Assembly (NCBI GenBank): GCA_001701165.1
Contig: DAAP01000027.1
Location: 88,643-152,642 of the forward strand
Direction: 5' to 3'
Source of the DNA: Bacteroidales bacterium H4
GTDB lineage: Bacteria > Bacteroidota > Bacteroidia > Bacteroidales > Muribaculaceae
Length of the DNA: 64,000 nucleotides
Notes under the pieces: generated by a model
The model's database searches: none
Seen by the model: the letters and a program-made list of their open reading frames with translations, nothing else
What the model was told of the DNA's origin: nothing
In this document: positions 59,665 to 64,000 of the stretch, piece after piece
Numbering within the stretch: position 1 is the first letter of the stretch
How the letters are laid out: every line of letters starts with the position of its first letter
Made by a program: the position numbers and the translations under genes

Positions 59665-60072
59665 CTATACTCTTATATCATATACCCATTGCACGTTGTT
59701 AAATCGGACATAGAGTTCGACTCCGCCATTTCGTCTTTTGTATATGCAAAGGGTACCATAGTCACCGTCTTGATCTCTGAATTCGAAATCAACATGGTAG
59801 TCGCCATCTCGGTCATATTCGCCGGACGATACACTGTATATCTTATAGACCTGTACCACATCTGAATATATCGTAATCTTATCATTATCGCCGTTGATAT
59901 TGATTATAACATCACAAGGAGTCCAGGAACTCCAATTGTTCCAACGATTATAGCGGTCATTGTATGTGCAAATTGCGACTGCGTCAGCTTGGTAATTCCA
60001 TCGTTCGGCGTGGGCGCCAAGGCAGCCGATGATAACGGCCAGAATGGTTAGAAAGAGGTGTAATCGTTTCAT
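59665..60072 (-). CDS. Small secreted hypothetical protein
   Basis: A 135-residue protein with signal peptide MKRLHLFLTILAVIIGCLGAHA. The mature 112 residues are rich in Tyr, Asp, Arg and Trp (DRYNRWNNWSSW, SSGEYDRDGDYHVDFEFRD, RRNGGVELYVRF) and likely all-beta. No family recognised. It runs in the same direction as its neighbours, and the gap of 153 bp upstream to the RRPVGFAT gene holds no gene. Confidence 0.6.
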   Translation of the reverse strand: MKRLHLFLTILAVIIGCLGAHAERWNYQADAVAICTYNDRYNRWNNWSSWTPCDVIININGDNDKITIYSDVVQVYKIYSVSSGEYDRDGDYHVDFEFRDQDGDYGTLCIYKRRNGGVELYVRFNNVQWVYDIRV

Positions 60073-60195
60073 TTGTTCAAGTTCTTTAATTTGTTAGATT
60101 TGTATCTACGTTTATATACCGCAAGGACGTCGAACGTAAATCGCTTTGCCGGAAAAAATTGTCACCTTCGAAAGTAAATTGCGCATATATACGGC

Positions 60196-60230
60196 AAAGG
60201 CCGGGAAGCTGTCGATGCTTCCCGGCCTTT
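60196..60230 (-). terminator. Terminator of the 60.2-kb secreted protein gene
   Basis: A 14-bp perfect inverted repeat AAAGGCCGGGAAGC / GCTTCCCGGCCTTT with a short loop, 22 bp beyond the stop. The A-run/T-run ends make it a classic intrinsic terminator. Confidence 0.85.
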
Positions 60231-60251
60231 GGTTATGCAGGTAGTGTATTG

Positions 60252-61145
60252 TTACTTGACGTAAACTTTTGTTACGGTATTGCCGGCTGCCTTGATATAC
60301 AGGCCGTTGGAGGGCTCGGCCACGCGTATGCCTTGCAGATTGTAGTACGTTGCGGCGGCAGCGTCATCTACGGTAATGTCCGAGACGCCTTCGTGCTTGT
60401 CCACCTTGAGCCATGACGATTTGGTCTTGTCAAGGTTGTGGTAGAATGTCAGTTTGATGCTTTCGGCTATTGTAGACTTGAGGTTGGCGCTGCTGTTGTA
60501 GAACACCTCGGTGGTGCTATCTATGGCGATGGTTGCGTCCGCTCCGTAGTTGACCTCGCTCCAGCTGCTGTCTGCAATCTTGAATTCGCCGGCCAGGCCA
60601 TCGTGGAGTATCAACTCGTACATCTGTTCGCCGAAAGAGCTGACGCCGGTATATTTAAACTTGTAAGCCTCGTCTGCATTCCAGCTATTGACATCGCCGC
60701 GCAGGTATATATCGAAGATGTCCGTGGTGGTTCCCTCGCCGACAAGAGTCATTGTCTTGGCATCAAGGTCTACAACAAGTTTGAAGTCGCCGGAGGCGGG
60801 AATGGCGTTGTTGCCCAGGTTGCCTACGGCCCAGGTGGTGGCGACATTCGGCATCAGTGTAGCAGTGGTGTTGTCAGCGGCTACGCCGAAGCAGGAGGCG
60901 TTGAAAGTCGTCCAGTCGCCTTTGGCTGTAGAGAGTTTGAACATCTGGCCTTGCTTGGCGCCGGTGAGGTCGAGTGTGTATACGCCGTCAGCGTAGGTCA
61001 GTTCAACGGGATTTTCGGGATCCCATGAGGCGGGTATGCCCGTAAAATTACCGGTAGCGTAAACCGAGGTCTGTGCCGCAGCCGTGGCACCGAATCCTAA
61101 GACAGCAGCCAAGGCCACTGTAAGCGAAAGTAAAGAATGTTTCAT
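60252..61145 (-). CDS. Secreted SusE/F-like two-domain protein, paralogue of the 27.6-kb gene
   Basis: A 297-residue exported protein from the ATG at 61145 (MKHSLLSLTVALAAVLGFGATAAAQ). Layout and many strands equal those of the gene at 27607-28497: VYATGNFTGIPASWDPENP, ELTYADGVYTLDLTGAKQG, FKLSTAKGDWTTFNAS, SIKLTFYHNLDKTKSSWLK, and the tail TYYNLQGIRVAEPSNGLYIK. Both have two SusE/F-like beta modules. The gene pair is 32 kb apart and on opposite strands. Ligand unknown. Confidence 0.76.
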   Translation of the reverse strand: MKHSLLSLTVALAAVLGFGATAAAQTSVYATGNFTGIPASWDPENPVELTYADGVYTLDLTGAKQGQMFKLSTAKGDWTTFNASCFGVAADNTTATLMPNVATTWAVGNLGNNAIPASGDFKLVVDLDAKTMTLVGEGTTTDIFDIYLRGDVNSWNADEAYKFKYTGVSSFGEQMYELILHDGLAGEFKIADSSWSEVNYGADATIAIDSTTEVFYNSSANLKSTIAESIKLTFYHNLDKTKSSWLKVDKHEGVSDITVDDAAAATYYNLQGIRVAEPSNGLYIKAAGNTVTKVYVK

Positions 61146-61550
61146 GTCGTAAATTGTTGTGTATGATATAACTAAAATTATTTGGTGCGCTTTGATATGC
61201 GTTTTTGACTTTGTCGGGCGTGTCTTTATGCCTGTGTTTGCCGGTTTTTGATGCACATTTGATTCGACATCATCGTCATCTCTTGGCGTTGCAAGGCGAA
61301 CGAAGTGTTTCGCCCATTGTGTCCGTGGTGAGTTTGCGCAAACCGACGAACTTCATAAGTTTTGCAAATTTAGCGATTATTTTTGAATCTCCTGCGCTTT
61401 TCCCCTGAAATCTTGTTTTTTACGCACGGGAAAGATTCAGATAAGAAGCGCAACGGCAAAACACTTCACTCCTCCTCGGGGAAGGCCGCGCGCCGAGCAG
61501 GCCCCCGTTGAGCGCAGTGCAGGCAATGTAAACGTTCACTAGGCAGTATA

Positions 61551-61580
61551 GAAATAAAAAAGGGAGGCCGAAGTCTCCCT
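61551..61580 (-). terminator. Terminator of the DUF262 gene
   Basis: AGGGAG (61561-61566) pairs with CTCCCT (61575-61580); on the minus strand it is followed by TTTTTTATTTC. Confidence 0.7.
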
Positions 61581-61614
61581 GCAATTAAGTTGCTTTGTGT
61601 TATGAAAATTAACT

Positions 61615-61677
61615 AGGGATATTCAGTTAATGGTCAATTGAGGACAATCTCAACCAGCCCATTAACTGAATACCCCT
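61615..61677. repeat. Nested inverted repeat after the DUF262 gene
   Basis: AGGGATATTCAGTTAATGG (61615-61633) pairs with its complement at 61659-61677 with one mismatch. Inside it TTGAG (61638-61642) pairs with CTCAA (61649-61653). It lies between the DUF262 stop (61690) and the real terminator, and has no T run itself. Confidence 0.55.
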
Positions 61678-61689
61678 AAAATAAGCTTG

Positions 61690-64000
61690 TTATAAATGCT
61701 TATAGTATTCTTTTTTATATTGATCTATCGTTAGTTTCATTGTTGATACAAGTACATCAATATCATTAACTATAGATGTTATGCCATTTTCTGTAATAAC
61801 ATATTCACCCATGTCACCCCACCAACGAATCTCGCAGTTGTGGTTAGGTATGCTTATAACCAAACCATGAGAACCAAGCGACTTTGAGTCATACAATTCT
61901 ACAATTACATCTTTCATCCACTTTTTCTCCTTTTCATTGTAGAACACATCAGCTGCGAGCGATTTGATATATCTTAGCATTGGATCAAAGCAATGGCTAT
62001 CAGTTGTCTTCTGTTGAGCAAAAATGACATGTCCTTTATCTTCATAGAACCTCTTTCTCCAAGATTCCCAGATAATGTGAGGACGCTGTTTGAAATACTT
62101 TACCCATCCTGTGTTGTTGGTCGTCTCAATGGTGTATTTACAGAAGTCCTCCAATGTAGCTTGAGCATTCCAATCAATCCAAGTCTTTATAAACACACGA
62201 ACAGATTCACCAAACTCTGGTTCCTCTCGCAAATATCGCTTCATACTGTTGTCTCGATCTCTATTAAACTCATAGAGCCGATTTTTAGATTTCCAGCAAT
62301 CCGGCTGTAAGCATAACATGGCGTTATAATACAGTTCTTGTTTATCCCATTGTTTATCAAGATTAATCCAGCTTGTCAAGCAATTAGAATAGCCAATAAA
62401 TGTTTCCAAATTACCATTTGCCCAATGTAACAGACATCGTATTTGTCCCCATAAATATGGGTTTTTTTCTGCATTTCTAATGGCATCTGTCCAGGAAGTA
62501 CCTTCATCATCGATTAGTCGCAGGTTTGCTTTATACACTTCTTCTTCCAAAGACTTATTGTCAATACCCTTGTATGGATGGTTAAGTTGTTTGAGGAATA
62601 ATAATACCGCAGCATTGTTTTTATAAAGGTCTATACCATGATTTTTATGATAGCGTTCCATTTCCGAAGCCATATTGAATACAGCTCCAAATGCATCAGA
62701 AGCATCTTTCCGTTTATTTATACGATCAGTGTTGTTATCGAACTTGAATACATTTCGGGACATACGTGTCCATTCCTCAAAGTTCAAGCACCAAGCCTCC
62801 GAGTCGTGCTTATATGGGTAAAGTTTGAGGAAGCATTGCAATGAATACAATGTGGCAAGGGTATCGTTACTTATGTTATCGCCGGCTAAATGAGAGAAAT
62901 AAGTATTGTTATTGTCATCAAAGAACGAATCTTGGGGCAATAATGTTGTTACATCCGTATATTGTCCGTTACCTTTATCAATAATCCATAGGTTTATATT
63001 ATCTATGAGCTCCTTGAAATCAATAACTGTACAATAATGGGGCAATATATTGCTATCGCCACTTCTCCAGTCAACGAGATGGTTCTGGTAAGCGATTAAC
63101 AAATCATCTAGATCAGATTCATTAACACTATATGAAGCCTCAAACAGGGTTTCATGCAAATCATATATACGTTTTTTCTTTATTTCATATAGACGCATTG
63201 CTTCCTCGCCGTTATCATCTGGCTGCTCAAAGTCGTTCGACAAATCTATGCCAGGTACTTTTGCAAACAACTGCATTGCAATCAGACGCAACAGAAAAAT
63301 CTTCAATCTTTTTTCAGTTTCCTTTGCAGCGGCAAGTCTTTCATTTTTATTATCATCGGAAGTATTCTGCGTCATAACTGCACTTGCATACTTCTGCCAA
63401 AACAAATCTATCCACTTTCCATCCATATTCTCACGCCAAGCATGCTCTATCTTTGAATCTGCTAGCGTATTGCCACGATCATTCATTTCGCTTTGCTGCA
63501 ACTGAATTTCTTCCTCAAGTGTAGATTTCAACTTGTCAAAATCAGAGAGAAGCTTTCCTCTTGCATTCATCTTGATAAACAACTCATCAGACATACCCAT
63601 CTCGCCCAAGTCAAGATGATTAAAGGTGATATTGTTCAATCTCGCCTGACAAGCATCAATATCCAAGTTCCAATCCATCTGCTCGCAAATAGTGTCTATC
63701 ATTACAAGCATAGAGTTGATGGTAGGATCAAAACGCCATCCCCACTGAAACCAATCTCTATTTTGGATAATTTCGGATGGTGTATAGATATGGGCTATCT
63801 GTTTTGAGGCATCACGCTGCTCCTCAGGCTTACTTCTTTCTTCATCAGCTTTTTTCTTTGACTCTTTAGTCTTTTCAGTAGCTTCATCCACAAACTGCTT
63901 TGCTTTATGGTGAACCAATTCTTTACAGAATGCCTCTGAGGTATTACGAGTTTCATATGTCAATATAGATTCACCTTCGGCTGTTTGCAAATCAACACCT
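61690..64000 (-). CDS. DUF262 domain protein (GmrSD-related), start beyond window edge
   Basis: The frame is open at 64000 and ends at 61690, so at least 770 residues are visible. Near the start it reads ESILTYETRNTSEAFC, then a charged helical insertion, and then DELFIKMNARGKLLSDFDKLKSTL, the conserved FIKMNARGxxLxDF motif of DUF262 proteins. The rest is a large helical domain with conserved FQWGWRFDPT and HWANGNLETFIGYS segments, of unknown fold. The DGQQR nuclease motif expected at the N-terminus would be just outside the window. DUF262 proteins include GmrSD type IV restriction enzymes and other phage-defence proteins, so defence is a reasonable inference. Base composition is AT-rich relative to neighbours. 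Confidence 0.82.
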   Translation of the reverse strand, partial: GVDLQTAEGESILTYETRNTSEAFCKELVHHKAKQFVDEATEKTKESKKKADEERSKPEEQRDASKQIAHIYTPSEIIQNRDWFQWGWRFDPTINSMLVMIDTICEQMDWNLDIDACQARLNNITFNHLDLGEMGMSDELFIKMNARGKLLSDFDKLKSTLEEEIQLQQSEMNDRGNTLADSKIEHAWRENMDGKWIDLFWQKYASAVMTQNTSDDNKNERLAAAKETEKRLKIFLLRLIAMQLFAKVPGIDLSNDFEQPDDNGEEAMRLYEIKKKRIYDLHETLFEASYSVNESDLDDLLIAYQNHLVDWRSGDSNILPHYCTVIDFKELIDNINLWIIDKGNGQYTDVTTLLPQDSFFDDNNNTYFSHLAGDNISNDTLATLYSLQCFLKLYPYKHDSEAWCLNFEEWTRMSRNVFKFDNNTDRINKRKDASDAFGAVFNMASEMERYHKNHGIDLYKNNAAVLLFLKQLNHPYKGIDNKSLEEEVYKANLRLIDDEGTSWTDAIRNAEKNPYLWGQIRCLLHWANGNLETFIGYSNCLTSWINLDKQWDKQELYYNAMLCLQPDCWKSKNRLYEFNRDRDNSMKRYLREEPEFGESVRVFIKTWIDWNAQATLEDFCKYTIETTNNTGWVKYFKQRPHIIWESWRKRFYEDKGHVIFAQQKTTDSHCFDPMLRYIKSLAADVFYNEKEKKWMKDVIVELYDSKSLGSHGLVISIPNHNCEIRWWGDMGEYVITENGITSIVNDIDVLVSTMKLTIDQYKKEYYKHL

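Larger units (their letters stand above)
61146..61689. other. Intergenic region with terminator and nested inverted repeat
   Basis: It holds the leader of the secreted protein gene (left) and the 3' region of the DUF262 gene (right). The left 250 bp are pyrimidine/G-mixed with no gene. A C/G-rich stretch follows (about 61480-61520). Confidence 0.4.

Overview
The window looks like chromosome of a Bacteroidales bacterium, probably a Muribaculaceae-type gut commensal. The grounds are: many -7 elements of the Bacteroidetes form TAnnTTTG(C), some with a TTTG box 19-20 bp upstream; surface proteins with the C-terminal YNLQG tail; a TonB receptor with a carboxypeptidase-like N-domain; a gingipain-type propeptide; BspA-type repeats; DUF4254, DUF4294 and DUF5063 proteins; and a kor/vor ferredoxin oxidoreductase. 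The family assignment is inference from gene content.

Layout. 1-6.8 kb (all minus): start of a C25-type peptidase, an envelope polysaccharide cluster (GT4, flippase, GT9, DUF4254) with ruvB embedded. 7.0-9.1 kb: a tripartite HipBST-type toxin system with three evenly spaced operators, and an orphan HigA. 9.2-14.1 kb: a TonB receptor and its surface lipoprotein. 14.3-22.8 kb: a dinD fragment, a folK-SPOUT methyltransferase fusion, xerD, a DUF4294 gene, nadB, leuS, nadA. 22.85-23.2 kb: an AT-rich intergenic region with a cluster of DnaA boxes, a candidate oriC. 23.3-27.3 kb (minus): M18 aminopeptidase, DUF5063, nadD, gmk, yicC.

From 27.6 kb most housekeeping genes run on the plus strand: a secreted SusE/F-like protein, Na/Pi transporter, Fe-SOD, SRP RNA, an operon of M28 peptidase-sufE-kdsD-PfkB-like-ribH, tRNA-Leu(TAG), the four-gene 2-oxoacid:ferredoxin oxidoreductase operon, a BspA-like protein, and rimP-nusA-infB behind a structured leader. 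Minus-strand islands among them hold pldA, two paralogous envelope proteins, upp and several AT-rich accessory genes around the tRNA (40.0-43.3 kb).

Downstream of infB a RhuM-like/Doc toxin cassette (53.84-55.54 kb) lies between two perfect 48-bp copies of a hairpin sequence, as if it had been inserted into the shared terminator of infB and the converging sigma-factor operon. The right end (minus) holds an ECF sigma operon, a macro-like protein, an NrtR-like Nudix regulator, small envelope proteins, a paralogue of the 27.6-kb secreted protein, and a DUF262 (GmrSD-related) protein cut by the window edge.

The most notable items are the HipBST locus with 41-bp-phased operators, the Doc cassette in a duplicated hairpin, the candidate oriC, the folK-methyltransferase fusion, and a PfkB-like protein without the catalytic motif.
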